Shown here: positions 27,959 to 34,709 of the stretch, piece by piece
Layout: the number at the start of each line of letters is the position of its first letter
How positions within the stretch are numbered: the stretch's first letter is position 1
Assembly: GCA_950097265.1 (NCBI GenBank)
Contig: CATNDJ010000002.1
Coordinates: 69,131 to 133,130 of the forward strand
DNA from: an uncultured Oscillibacter sp.
GTDB taxonomy: Bacteria; Bacillota; Clostridia; Oscillospirales; Oscillospiraceae
DNA: 64,000 nt
Reading direction: 5' to 3'
Program-made: the position numbers and the translations under genes
The notes under the pieces: generated by a model
What the model saw: only the letters and a program-made list of their open reading frames with translations
Database searches by the model: none
What the model was told of the DNA's origin: nothing

Positions 27959-28537
27959 ATGCGGCTGACGCCCATGCGGTTCAAGGAGTTCACATGGCCC
28001 CACAATCCGGAGGTATACACGGTGGAGCACCGGCGGAGAATCGCCGTGCACCAGGTTCCCTTCGGGCCCTGCGTGATGCAGGAGCTGGGGGGCTCCTACC
28101 GGGTTTTGAAGGGGGAGGGCGTGTTCGTGGGAGAGGACGCCTATGCCCGGTTTAAGGAGCTGGCGGGGGTCTTTCAGGAAGAGGGACCGGGGCTGCTGGT
28201 CCATCCGGTCTGGCCGGCGGAGCGGGCCTATTTCGCGGTTTTGGAGGCGGAGGAGGAGCCCAGGCCGGACTTTGTGCGCTACCGCTTCGAGTTCTGGGAA
28301 GATAGGGGCGGATATGACGGCGGGCTGAAGGCCGTGGAGACGGGAAGCGGCGGCTCCGGCGGCGCGGCGGCGGCGAAGGCCCCGGAGAGCGGGCGGGTCC
28401 ACACCGTGCGGAAGGGGGACACCCTCTGGGCCCTGGCCAGGGAGTACGGCGTGGAGCTGACGGCGCTGATCCGGGCCAATCCGCAGATTAAGAACCCGAA
28501 TTTGATTTACCCCGGAGAGGCGGTGAAGGTGCCGTGA
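27959..28537 (+). CDS. LysM-domain tail/baseplate protein (XkdP-like)
   Basis: 192 residues. The N-terminal ~115 residues are a phage-tail domain (MRLTPMRFKEFTWPHNPEVY...). A Gly/Ala linker leads to a C-terminal LysM: VHTVRKGDTLWALAREYGVELTALIRANPQIKNPNLIYPGEAVKV. It corresponds to XkdP/gp53-like proteins that bind peptidoglycan or link hub and tube. ATG 27959 has AGAGGGGG 8 bases upstream. The stop overlaps the next gene's GTGA start. Confidence 0.85.
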   Translation: MRLTPMRFKEFTWPHNPEVYTVEHRRRIAVHQVPFGPCVMQELGGSYRVLKGEGVFVGEDAYARFKELAGVFQEEGPGLLVHPVWPAERAYFAVLEAEEEPRPDFVRYRFEFWEDRGGYDGGLKAVETGSGGSGGAAAAKAPESGRVHTVRKGDTLWALAREYGVELTALIRANPQIKNPNLIYPGEAVKVP

Positions 28538-29475
28538 CGGGAAAGCTCTACACGGCGGACCATCAGATTTTCGAGCTGCCGCCGCTTCTGAGCTGGCGGG
28601 TCACCCACACGGGGGCGGTGCCCTGCGACAGTTTTTCCGTCAGCTTCGTCTATCAAAAGGAGATGGCGGAGGCGCTGAAACTGGCGGCGGGCTTCGCGGC
28701 GGAGGAGGACGGGACGGTGATGCTCCGGGCCGTGGTGGACGAGTACACGGTGGACCTGGACGGGAGCGGCCTGACGGCCACGGTCTCCGGCCGGGGCTAC
28801 GCCGCCAGGCTGCTGGACAACGAGTCCCGGCCCGTCACCTACCAGCAGGCCACTCTGGCGGAGATTCTGCGGAACCACGCGGAGCCCTACGGGATTTCCT
28901 GCGGGGACGTGGCGGAGGTCCGGGCGGAGTCCGTCTACACCGTGGCGGCGGGCACCAGCCAGTGGAAGGCGGTGGAGAGCTTCTGCCGGACCTACGGAGA
29001 CTTCGTCCCCCGGTTCAGCCGGGAGGGAGCGCTGCTGGCGGGGCCGGAGAAGGAGGGCCGGACCCTCTCCATCGGGGAGGGGGACCCGGTGCTCTCCTGC
29101 ACCCTGCGGGAGGACCACTACGGCGTGCTGACGGAGGCGCTGGTGATCGACAAGACCCAGAACCGGGATTTCTCCGTGAAAAACCAGGAGATGATGGACA
29201 AGGGGGGCCAGTGCCGCCGGGTGATCTACACGCCGGGACAGAGCACCTGGGCCGCCATGCGGTACACGGGGGAATACCAGATCCGGCGGTCCAAGGAGGA
29301 TGCCTGGACGGCGGAGGTGACGCTGCCGGGGAACTTTTTGGCCTTTCCGGGGGACCGGGTGGCGCTGTCTCTGGAGCGGATGGGCCTGAACGGGACCTTT
29401 CGGGTGGCGGAGGCGGAAAACCGCTTCGACGGCCGGAACGGGGCCGCGGCCACGCTGACGCTGAAGCCGCTGTGA
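28534..29475 (+). CDS. Baseplate hub protein (XkdQ / late-control-D-like)
   Basis: 313 residues. It resembles gpD/gp27-like hub proteins: an N-terminal beta barrel (TGKLYTADHQIFELPPLLSWRVTHTGAVPCDSFSV), a central VAAGTSQWKAVESFCRTYGDFVPRFSREGALLAG, and a closing barrel with LPGNFLAFPGDRVALSLERMGLNGTFRV. The hub caps the tail tube and carries the spike. GTG start coupled to the LysM gene. Confidence 0.8.
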   Translation: MTGKLYTADHQIFELPPLLSWRVTHTGAVPCDSFSVSFVYQKEMAEALKLAAGFAAEEDGTVMLRAVVDEYTVDLDGSGLTATVSGRGYAARLLDNESRPVTYQQATLAEILRNHAEPYGISCGDVAEVRAESVYTVAAGTSQWKAVESFCRTYGDFVPRFSREGALLAGPEKEGRTLSIGEGDPVLSCTLREDHYGVLTEALVIDKTQNRDFSVKNQEMMDKGGQCRRVIYTPGQSTWAAMRYTGEYQIRRSKEDAWTAEVTLPGNFLAFPGDRVALSLERMGLNGTFRVAEAENRFDGRNGAAATLTLKPL

Positions 29476-29496
29476 CGGGGAGAAAGGAAAAGAGTT

Positions 29497-29910
29497 ATGT
29501 GGCTTGCAAGACAGATGAAGCCGGTAAGCGCCACCTCCGACGCGGAGCTGGGGATTACCACCATCAGCGGGCGGAAGGTGGGCGTGGCGGCCCGGGGCGA
29601 GGTCCGGGACCTGCCGGTTTACGGCCCCGGGGGCTACCTCTGGACCCCCGCCAACGGGGCGGCGGTGCTGGTGATGAAGGGCGGCCCCGGCGGCGAGGAG
29701 CAGTGCGTGGCCGGGGCCCGGCCCCCGGAGGACGCGGAGCCCATTCAGCCGGGGGAGGTTTACATTTACGGCCCCGGGGGCAATTCCATATACCTGAAGC
29801 AGGACGGCGGCGTAGAAATCCGGGGGGCCCGGGTGTCGGTGGACGGCGAGCTGAGCGTCGCCGGGGGACTGACGGTGAACGGGCGGCCCTATGAGCCCTG
29901 CGATTGCTGA
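29497..29910 (+). CDS. Baseplate spike / gpV-like puncturing protein
   Basis: 137 residues. An OB-like start (MKPVSATSDAELGITTISGRKVGVAARGEVRDLPVYGPGGY) is followed by short beta-helical repeats IYGPGGNSIYLKQDGGVEIRGARVSVDGELSVAGGLTVNG. It ends CDC, a possible metal-binding tip. This is the central spike at the bottom of contractile tails. ATG with AGAAAGG upstream. Confidence 0.75.
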   Translation: MWLARQMKPVSATSDAELGITTISGRKVGVAARGEVRDLPVYGPGGYLWTPANGAAVLVMKGGPGGEEQCVAGARPPEDAEPIQPGEVYIYGPGGNSIYLKQDGGVEIRGARVSVDGELSVAGGLTVNGRPYEPCDC

Positions 29911-29924
29911 GGGGGGGCGGAGGA

Positions 29925-30275
29925 ATGGAGCTGGAGCTGAGGAACGGGGACTACATCGCCGACGGCGTGGGGGGCCTGCGCCGGGTGGGGGGCCGGGAGG
30001 CCCTTCTGCAGCGGGTGCTCTTCCGGCTGACGGCCCGGCGGGGAAGCTTCCCCTTCTGGGAGGACCTGGGGAGCCGCCTGTGGGCCCTGGGGCGCCTTCC
30101 CGCCCCGGAGCGGCGGAGCGCCGCGCGGCAGTATGTGACGGAGGCCCTGGAGGCGGAGCCGGTGACCGTGGAGGACGTGGACCTGGACCAGGGCCGGGAC
30201 GGCGGCGCGGCGGTGACGGTCCGCCTGCGCTATGAGGGGGAGGCCCTGCCGGTGACGGTGGAGATCCGCCCCTGA
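29925..30275 (+). CDS. Baseplate wedge protein, gp25-like/DUF2634 (XkdS-like)
   Basis: 116 residues with the gp25-type core LLQRVLFRLTARRGSFPFWEDLGSRLWAL and a TVEDVDLDQGRDGGAAVTVRLRYEG strand region. It is a wedge component that nucleates sheath assembly. ATG 29925 follows GGAGGA; the in-frame TTG 21 bases earlier is less likely. Fifteen bases after the spike gene. Confidence 0.75.
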   Translation: MELELRNGDYIADGVGGLRRVGGREALLQRVLFRLTARRGSFPFWEDLGSRLWALGRLPAPERRSAARQYVTEALEAEPVTVEDVDLDQGRDGGAAVTVRLRYEGEALPVTVEIRP

Positions 30276-30293
30276 GAGGGAGAGGAAGCGAAT

Positions 30294-31358
30294 ATGCGGA
30301 GCATTGAGATGATTTACGAGAAGCTGCTGGCGGACTTCGGGGAGCGGGCGGGCTTCACGCCGGAGGCGGGCTGCGACCTGGCGGTGCGGCTGTGGGCCGC
30401 GGCGGCGGAGCTCCAGGCCCTGGAGATCCAGGCGGACTGGGTGCTGGACCAGAGCTTCCCCCAGACGGCCCAGGGGGCCTACCTGGACCGCCACGGGGCC
30501 ATGCGGGGGCTAAAGCGCCTGGGGGCCGCCCGGGCCGGGGGTTCCCTGCGCTTTTCCGTGGAGGCGGTCCCCGTGGTGGATGTGACCATCCCGGCGGGAA
30601 CGGTATGCATGACGGCGGAGGAGGTCCGGGTGCGGACCACGGAGGAAGCGGTGATTCCCTCCGGGGCCCTGTACGCCGACGCCCCCGCCGAGGCGGTGGA
30701 GCCCGGAACCGGGGGCAACGTGGTGCCGGGGGCGGTGCGGTTTCTGACGGCCTGCCCCCAGGCGGTGACGGCGGTGACGAACCTGAACGCCTTCACCGGC
30801 GGGGCCGGGGAAGAGGACGACGAGACCTTCCGCGCCCGCATTCTGGAGAGCTACCGCCGTCTGCCAAACGGGGCCAATACGGCCTGGTACGAGACCACGG
30901 CCATGAGCTATCCCGGGGTGACGGCGGCCAAGGCCGTGGGCCGGGCGGAGGGCCCGGGGACGGTAAACGTCTACGTCACCGGGGAAAACGGCCTCCCGGA
31001 CGGGGACCTGCTGGCGGGGCTCCAGGCGGAGCTCCAGGAAAAGCGGGAGATCGCCGTGACGGTGAAGGCCCTGGCTCCCACCAGCAGGACGGTGAACGTG
31101 GCGGTGGCCGTGACCCCCCGGGAGGGGGCGGACAAGGAGGCGGTGCTGGAGTCCGCCGGGCGGGCCATCGCCGACTTTTTCGGCGGGCGGCTGCTGGGCC
31201 GGGCCGTGCTGCTGGCGGAGCTGGGAAACCGGCTCTACGGCCTGGAGGGCGTGGAAAACTACCGCTTTACCGCCCCGGCGGAGGACATCCCGGCGGACAG
31301 CACCGTCCTGCCGGTTCTGGGGACGCTGGAGGTGACGGAGCTGGCGGAGGAGGCGTAA
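30294..31358 (+). CDS. Baseplate J-like protein (XkdT-like)
   Basis: 354 residues. Typical baseplate_J features: an N-terminal helical domain (ALEIQADWVLDQSFPQTAQGAYLDRHGAMRGLKR), a beta domain with IPAGTVCMTAEEVRVRTTEEAVIPSG, and the conserved FTGGAGEEDDETFRARILESYRRLPNGANTAWYETTAMSYPGV. It forms the wedge ring around the hub. Good ribosome-binding site; three bases separate it from the next gene. Confidence 0.88.
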   Translation: MRSIEMIYEKLLADFGERAGFTPEAGCDLAVRLWAAAAELQALEIQADWVLDQSFPQTAQGAYLDRHGAMRGLKRLGAARAGGSLRFSVEAVPVVDVTIPAGTVCMTAEEVRVRTTEEAVIPSGALYADAPAEAVEPGTGGNVVPGAVRFLTACPQAVTAVTNLNAFTGGAGEEDDETFRARILESYRRLPNGANTAWYETTAMSYPGVTAAKAVGRAEGPGTVNVYVTGENGLPDGDLLAGLQAELQEKREIAVTVKALAPTSRTVNVAVAVTPREGADKEAVLESAGRAIADFFGGRLLGRAVLLAELGNRLYGLEGVENYRFTAPAEDIPADSTVLPVLGTLEVTELAEEA

Positions 31359-31361
31359 AGC

Positions 31362-31943
31362 ATGTACGAGGACTATCTGCGGGCCCTGCTGGCCCCCCTG
31401 GGAGTCTACCGGCTGGACCGGGACTCCCTCAGTGGAGCGGAGCTCTACGCCCTGGGAAAGGGGCTGGACGCGGCGTCGGCCCGCCTGGACGCGGCGGAGC
31501 GGGAGGCCGTCACCGCCACGGCGGAGGGCGAGGGCCTGCGCCGCCGTGAGGCGCTGTTCCTCCGCCGTCCCGCCGCCGTCACCCCGGAGGAGCGCCGGGC
31601 GGCCATCGCGGCGCTGCTGCAAATCGACGGGGACAGCCTGACGCCGGAGGCCATCGGCCGGACCATCCGGGGCTGCGGCATCCGGGCGGAGGCCATTGAA
31701 ATGGGGACCAACCGGGTGCGGGTGGTGTTCCCCGAGACGGTGGGGGTGCCGGAGGAGTTTGAGCAGATTGAGAAGATTGTGCTGGACATCCTGCCCTGCC
31801 ACCTGGATGTGGAGTTTTATTTCCGGTTTCTCACCTGGGAGGAGTGCCATGGGGCGGGGTATACCTGGGCGCTCGCCGAGGAGCGGGAGTATGACTGGAG
31901 AGGGTTTCAGGCGGCGATTCCTCCGGAACCGGAGGGGGAGTGA
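31362..31943 (+). CDS. Tail protein gpI/DUF2313-like (XkdU/YmfQ-like)
   Basis: 193 residues: MYEDYLRALLAPLGVYRLD, a Glu/Ala-rich helical middle, and a C-terminal IEMGTNRVRVVFPETVGVPEEFEQIEKIVLDILPCHLDVEFYFRFLTWEEC that is characteristic of XkdU/YmfQ. In phages it joins the baseplate to tail fibres. It is the last gene of the operon and no fibre gene follows, so a receptor-binding protein is missing or encoded elsewhere. Confidence 0.82.
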   Translation: MYEDYLRALLAPLGVYRLDRDSLSGAELYALGKGLDAASARLDAAEREAVTATAEGEGLRRREALFLRRPAAVTPEERRAAIAALLQIDGDSLTPEAIGRTIRGCGIRAEAIEMGTNRVRVVFPETVGVPEEFEQIEKIVLDILPCHLDVEFYFRFLTWEECHGAGYTWALAEEREYDWRGFQAAIPPEPEGE

Positions 31944-31945
31944 CG

Positions 31946-31973
31946 CTCGCCCTTGCGGGCGGGGGTTTTGGTG
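31946..31973 (+). terminator. Probable terminator at the end of the phage-like operon
   Basis: CTCGCCC-TTG-CGGGCGGGGG followed by TTTT, three bases after the last tail gene's stop. The stem is short but very GC-rich. Confidence 0.55.
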
Positions 31974-32032
31974 GTTGGCGCAAGGCCTGTCCTCCCGTCC
32001 TCGCTGCCGCTAACCTGGCGGTAAAATAAAAA

Positions 32033-32060
32033 GAAAAGACAGGCGCCGCCTGTCTTTTCT
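32033..32060. terminator. Bidirectional terminator downstream of the tRNA-Leu genes
   Basis: AGAAAAGACAGGC / GCCTGTCTTTTCT with a GCC loop. A-rich on one side and T-rich on the other, so it can end transcription of the minus-strand tRNAs and of read-through from the phage-like operon. Confidence 0.8.
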
Positions 32061-32063
32061 TTC

Positions 32064-32151
32064 TGGTGCGCGAGGCGGGACTTGAACCCGCACGTCCGTA
32101 AAGGACACTAGAACCTGAATCTAGCGAGTCTGCCAATTCCACCACTCGCGC
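32064..32151 (-). tRNA. tRNA-Leu (CAG)
   Basis: Full cloverleaf on the minus strand. Acceptor GCGCGAG pairs with CTCGCGC. The anticodon stem CTAGA/TCTAG encloses loop TTCAGGT, giving anticodon CAG. There is a long variable arm, a T arm with GTTCAAGTC, and CCA is encoded at 32066-32064. It reads CUG leucine codons, which are abundant in this GC-rich genome. Shares a promoter with the adjacent tRNA-Leu(GAG). Confidence 0.95.
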
Positions 32152-32180
32152 ATGGCGTGGAGCCTCCTGAAGGGGAAGCG

Positions 32181-32266
32181 TGGTGCGGCTGACGGGACTT
32201 GAACCCACACGTCGAATCGACACCAGCACCTCAAGCTGGCCTGTCTACCAGTTCCAGCACAGCCGC
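32181..32266 (-). tRNA. tRNA-Leu (GAG)
   Basis: Acceptor GCGGCTG/CAGCCGC. The anticodon stem CCAGC/GCTGG with loop TTGAGGT gives anticodon GAG. Long variable arm and encoded CCA (32183-32181). It reads CUC/CUU. It is first in the two-tRNA unit; 29 bases separate it from tRNA-Leu(CAG). Confidence 0.95.
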
Positions 32267-32301
32267 GTAAACTTGCGTCCCCCGGAAAAGACTGCTTGCT
32301 T

Positions 32302-32330
32302 ATTATAGCCGGGACCGCCCCGGTTGTCAA
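32302..32330 (-). promoter_or_regulatory. Consensus promoter of the tRNA-Leu pair
   Basis: On the minus strand TTGACA (32325-32330), 17-base spacer, TATAAT (32302-32307): both hexamers perfect. The first tRNA begins ~30 bases downstream. Confidence 0.92.
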
Positions 32331-32422
32331 CACCCATTTTCCGTTTTCCCCAATTTTTTTCCCGGGGAGAAACCGACCCGGCCCCTCCGCTTTCCGGCGG
32401 AGGGGCCGCTGGTTGCGGCGGC

Positions 32423-33139
32423 CTACAGCTGCGCCATGACCTCGCCGATGGGGTCCGTGATGACCAGCCCGGCGGAGAGGTCCCGGGCCACGGCGGACTT
32501 GTTGATGAGGGCCAGCCGGGTCCCCTGGAAATAGTTGATGAGCCCCGCGGCGGGCCAGACGTTCAGCGAGGTGCCCCCGATGATCAGCAGATCCGCCCGG
32601 GCGATGGAGTTCACCGCGTCGTTCATCACGCCCCCGTCCAGGCCCTCCTCGTAGAGGACCACGTCGGGCTTGATGACGCCGCCGCATTCGCAGCGGGGCA
32701 CGCCGGTGGAGTGCAGGATGAAGTCCAGGCCGTAGAACTTCCCGCATTTCTCGCAGTAGTTCCGGTGGACGCTGCCGTGGAGCTCGCAGACGTGCCGGCT
32801 TCCCGCCGCCTGGTGGAGCCCGTCGATGTTCTGGGTCACCACGGCGGTGAGCTTCCCTTCCGCCTCCCACTCGGCCAGCTTCCTGTGGGCGGCGTTGGGC
32901 CTGGCCTCCGGGGCCAGCATCTTGGCCCGGTAGAAGCGGAAAAATTCCTCGGGGTTGCTTTTATAAAAGGTATGGCTTAAAATGGTCTCCGGCGGGTACT
33001 TCCACTCCTGGTGGTACAGCCCCCCGGTGGAGCGGAAGTCCGGGATGCCGGATTCCGTGCTGACCCCCGCGCCGCCGAAGAAGGCGATGGCTTTGGATTC
33101 CCTTACCCAGGTTCTCAAGGTCTCGACTGCTTCCGTCAT
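32423..33139 (-). CDS. Sirtuin-family NAD-dependent protein deacylase
   Basis: 238 residues. NAD-binding GGAGVSTESGIPDFRS (about 22-37), TQNIDGLHQAAGS, catalytic His in CELHGS, and a four-Cys zinc module (YCEKC ... RCECGG). It removes acetyl or longer acyl groups from lysines using NAD, which in a butyrate producer could include butyryl marks (inference). I set the start at MTEAVETL (33139) because GGGAGGG lies 6 bases upstream. A 20-residue longer version would run into the divergent gene's ribosome-binding site. A GC-rich hairpin without a T-run follows the stop. Confidence 0.93.
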   Translation of the reverse strand: MTEAVETLRTWVRESKAIAFFGGAGVSTESGIPDFRSTGGLYHQEWKYPPETILSHTFYKSNPEEFFRFYRAKMLAPEARPNAAHRKLAEWEAEGKLTAVVTQNIDGLHQAAGSRHVCELHGSVHRNYCEKCGKFYGLDFILHSTGVPRCECGGVIKPDVVLYEEGLDGGVMNDAVNSIARADLLIIGGTSLNVWPAAGLINYFQGTRLALINKSAVARDLSAGLVITDPIGEVMAQL

Positions 33140-33191
33140 AATGATCCCTCCCTGCGGATTATAATAGGATTGCTGCGAAGGAGAACGGCCC

Positions 33192-33527
33192 ATGAACATT
33201 CAGATTTTCGGTTCCTCCAAGTGCTTCGACACGAAGAAGGCCCAGCGCTGGTTTAAGGAGCGCCGGATGAAATTTCAATACGTCGATCTTCCCTCAAAGG
33301 GATTATCCCCCAGGGAGTACCAGTCCGTCAAGCAGAAAATCGGTTTCGAGGCTCTGCTGAATACAAAATGCAAAGCATATGAGGAATTATACATGCCGTA
33401 TATTACCCCTGAGGCCCGTGAGGAGAAGCTTGTGGAAAACCCCATCCTCTTCCGGACCCCCATCGTCCGCAACGGGAAGGAGGCCACCGTGGGCTACTGT
33501 CCGGAGATTTGGGAGACCTGGGAGTGA
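33192..33527 (+). CDS. ArsC/Spx-family thioredoxin-fold protein
   Basis: 111 residues: MNIQIFGSSKCFDTKKAQRWF places a single Cys (residue 11) at the active-site position of the ArsC/YffB/Spx family. It has CFDT rather than the CxxC of Spx. The C-terminal FRTPIVRNGKEATVGYCPEIWE matches the cis-Pro and substrate-binding end. Function could be glutathione-independent reductase or transcription-linked; arsenate reduction is not supported by context, as there is no ars gene nearby. It is divergent from the sirtuin gene with 52 bases between starts. RBS AAGGAGAA. Confidence 0.8.
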   Translation: MNIQIFGSSKCFDTKKAQRWFKERRMKFQYVDLPSKGLSPREYQSVKQKIGFEALLNTKCKAYEELYMPYITPEAREEKLVENPILFRTPIVRNGKEATVGYCPEIWETWE

Positions 33528-33564
33528 CCGGCGATTTCGACATGGAAAGCGTGGTGAGTCCGCC

Positions 33565-34416
33565 ATGACCCGCAAGCTGCCCCGGGGAATTTACCTGCTG
33601 GCGCGGCGCTACTTCCGCCACAACGTGGGGGTTCAGAGCGCCGCCCTGGCCTTTTACCTGCTGTTTATGATTTTCCCCTTTCTGATCTTCATCAGCGCCC
33701 TGCTGGGCCTGCTGGATTTGAACGTTACCGCCATATTGCTGGCCCTGGGGGAGTTCCTGCCCCGGGACGTGGTGGACATCATCCGGGCCTACCTCCTCCA
33801 CGTGAGCCGGAGCCCCAGCCCCCAGCTGATGGTCTTCGGCCTGTTCTTTTCCATCTGGTTTCCCATGCGGGCCACCAACGCCCTGATGGTCTCCGTGCGG
33901 ACGGCCTACCGCCTGGGGCCCCCCAAGAGGGCGGTGATCCACCGGCTGAAAACCCTGCTCTACACGGTGGTGCTGATCTCCTCCATCGCCCTGACTCTGG
34001 CCCTGATGACCATCGGGGACCGGCTGCTGGGCTACGCCGTGGGGAACTTCCGCCTGCCGCTGTTCCTGGCGGAGCTGTGGGCCCGGATGCGCTTCCCGGC
34101 GGCGGCGGTGGTGGGGTACTTCGCCCTGTTCTTCCTCTACGCCCTGGCCCAGGACGGCCGGAGGCCCTGGCGGGACCTGTGGCCCGGGACCCTGGCGGCC
34201 CTGGCGGCCTGGATGGGCCTGAGCTGGCTGTACGCCATGTATGTGGACAATTTCGCCAACTACTCCCTGCTCTACGGGTCCATCGGCACCGTGGTGGTGC
34301 TGATGATCTGGCTGTACATGTCCGCAAACGTCTTGATTCTGGGCGCGGAGCTCAACGGGACCCTGGTTGCCATGCGGAAGGAGCAGGGGGAAAAGAGAGG
34401 CGGGGAAGCGATTTGA
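33565..34416 (+). CDS. YihY/UPF0761-family integral membrane protein
   Basis: 283 residues with about six transmembrane helices. Begins MTRKLPRGIYLLARRYFRHNVGVQSAALAFYLLFMIFPFL and ends with the family's characteristic YVDNFANYSLLYGSIGTVVVLMIWLYMSANVLILGAELNG. Often annotated ribonuclease BN, but that is a historical mis-assignment; the family's function is unknown, with envelope or transport roles suggested. The ATG at 33565 begins the homologous region; open sequence upstream overlaps the ArsC-like gene. The stop codon lies within the -35 box of the downstream peptide cassette (TTGACA 34413-34418). Confidence 0.88.
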   Translation: MTRKLPRGIYLLARRYFRHNVGVQSAALAFYLLFMIFPFLIFISALLGLLDLNVTAILLALGEFLPRDVVDIIRAYLLHVSRSPSPQLMVFGLFFSIWFPMRATNALMVSVRTAYRLGPPKRAVIHRLKTLLYTVVLISSIALTLALMTIGDRLLGYAVGNFRLPLFLAELWARMRFPAAAVVGYFALFFLYALAQDGRRPWRDLWPGTLAALAAWMGLSWLYAMYVDNFANYSLLYGSIGTVVVLMIWLYMSANVLILGAELNGTLVAMRKEQGEKRGGEAI

Positions 34417-34441
34417 CAAGCTCCCCGCCCTGTGATAAAAT
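34413..34441 (+). promoter_or_regulatory. Promoter of peptide mRNA, cassette A
   Basis: TTGACA (34413-34418), 17-base spacer, TAAAAT (34436-34441). The same promoter (TTGACA-17-TAAAAT) precedes the homologous peptide in cassette B. The -35 overlaps the yihY stop. A 5' stem-loop CCCGCCCC/GGGGCGGG follows at the expected transcript start. Confidence 0.8.
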
Positions 34442-34490
34442 ATTCCCGCCCCCCAAAGGGGCGGGAATGCTGCGCAGCGGATAGGCGGCT

Positions 34491-34519
34491 GGCCACATCC
34501 TCCGAAAGGAGGTGAGGCC
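34491..34519 (+). promoter_or_regulatory. Shine-Dalgarno-sequestering hairpin of cassette A
   Basis: GGCC-ACAT-CCTCC-GAAA-GGAGG-TGA-GGCC: the complete GGAGG ribosome-binding site is paired with CCTCC under a GAAA tetraloop, and GGCC/GGCC extends the stem. Translation of the peptide, which starts at 34522, should be blocked unless the leader refolds. Confidence 0.75.
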
Positions 34520-34521
34520 GT

Positions 34522-34599
34522 ATGCGTATTACATTACATATCGGACGGTTTACCGTGACGATTGTGGTGAAATGCAGAAACCGCCACTCTGACCAGTGA
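34522..34599 (+). CDS. 25-residue cationic hydrophobic peptide, cassette A (toxin-like)
   Basis: Reads MRITLHIG..., then an alternating hydrophobic run (FTVTIVVK), and a basic end RNRHSDQ. The spacing between AGGAGG (34507-34512) and ATG is 9 bases. A second copy at 43431-43508 encodes a peptide identical at 19 of 25 positions, with three further codons differing only synonymously. This indicates selection on the protein. No known family is recognised. The size, charge, buried ribosome-binding site and opposing RNA are those of type I toxins such as AapA. A leader peptide or MITE-encoded peptide are the alternatives. Confidence 0.7.
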   Translation: MRITLHIGRFTVTIVVKCRNRHSDQ

Positions 34600-34674
34600 C
34601 GGTTTCTTGGCGGTCTTTTTCCGTCCAAAGAAATTGACTCACTAGGGCCAGCCGCCTTGCGCAGCGTTCCCTTT
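34569..34674 (-). ncRNA. Convergent antisense small RNA, cassette A (antitoxin-like)
   Basis: Predicted ~105-nt RNA from the consensus promoter at 34681-34709. It begins near 34674, copies the inverted-repeat arm, and ends at the hairpin AGAAACCGTCAC / GTGGCGGTTTCT (34607-34576) followed by a short U-rich tail. It is fully complementary to the last ~10 codons and the 3' untranslated part of the peptide mRNA. Not verified experimentally; ends are inferred from promoter and hairpin. Confidence 0.6.
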
Positions 34675-34680
34675 GTCTGT

Positions 34681-34709
34681 ATTATAGCAGTCCTCCGGGG
34701 CCCTGTCAA
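34681..34709 (-). promoter_or_regulatory. Promoter of antisense RNA, cassette A
   Basis: On the minus strand TTGACA (34704-34709), 17-base spacer, TATAAT (34681-34686): perfect consensus, stronger than the peptide promoter. It lies inside the terminator region of the peptide mRNA. Confidence 0.85.

Larger units (their letters stand above)
19208..31943 (+). mobile_element. PBSX-like contractile phage-particle operon (defective prophage or gene-transfer-agent candidate)
   Basis: Eighteen co-directional genes with overlaps or gaps under ~60 bases. The order matches Bacillus PBSX xtmA-xtmB-xkdE...xkdU: small and large terminase, portal, protease, capsid, three connectors, sheath, tube, chaperone, an atypical protein, LysM, hub, spike, gp25-like, J and gpI-like. 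No integrase, excisionase, repressor, replication, holin, endolysin or fibre gene is present, and no long tape measure. Codon use and GC resemble the flanking host genes. No att direct repeat was found at either end. These features suggest long residence and domestication. Confidence 0.8.
34463..34671. repeat. Terminal inverted repeats bracketing cassette A
   Basis: The left arm 34463-34494 (GGGAATGCTGCGCA...AGGCGGCTGGCC) is the reverse complement of the right arm 34646-34671 (GGCCAGCCGCC-TTGCGCAGCG-TTCCC), apart from a small insertion. Consequently the peptide mRNA and the opposing small RNA begin with nearly the same sequence, and the mRNA 5' leader can pair with its own 3' region. The same arms flank cassette B at 43372-43397 and 43535-43566. 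Confidence 0.8.

Noticed and set aside
26587..28402. Minus-strand Arg/Pro-rich frames opposite the tape-measure position
   Set aside because: Pure low-complexity by-products of extreme GC; the plus-strand frame has a ribosome-binding site and coupled neighbours.
19078..32266. Prophage attachment site at the tRNA-Leu genes
   Set aside because: No sequence matching the tRNA-Leu 3' ends is found at the left boundary of the phage-like operon and there is no integrase gene in it.
33192..33527. Arsenic resistance function for the ArsC-like protein
   Set aside because: No arsR, arsB or acr3 neighbour; the family also includes redox and Spx-type proteins, so the specific function is not supported.
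33565..34416. Ribonuclease BN annotation for the YihY-type protein
   Set aside because: RNase BN is a different (metallo-beta-lactamase) protein; this one is a multi-helix membrane protein with no nuclease motif.
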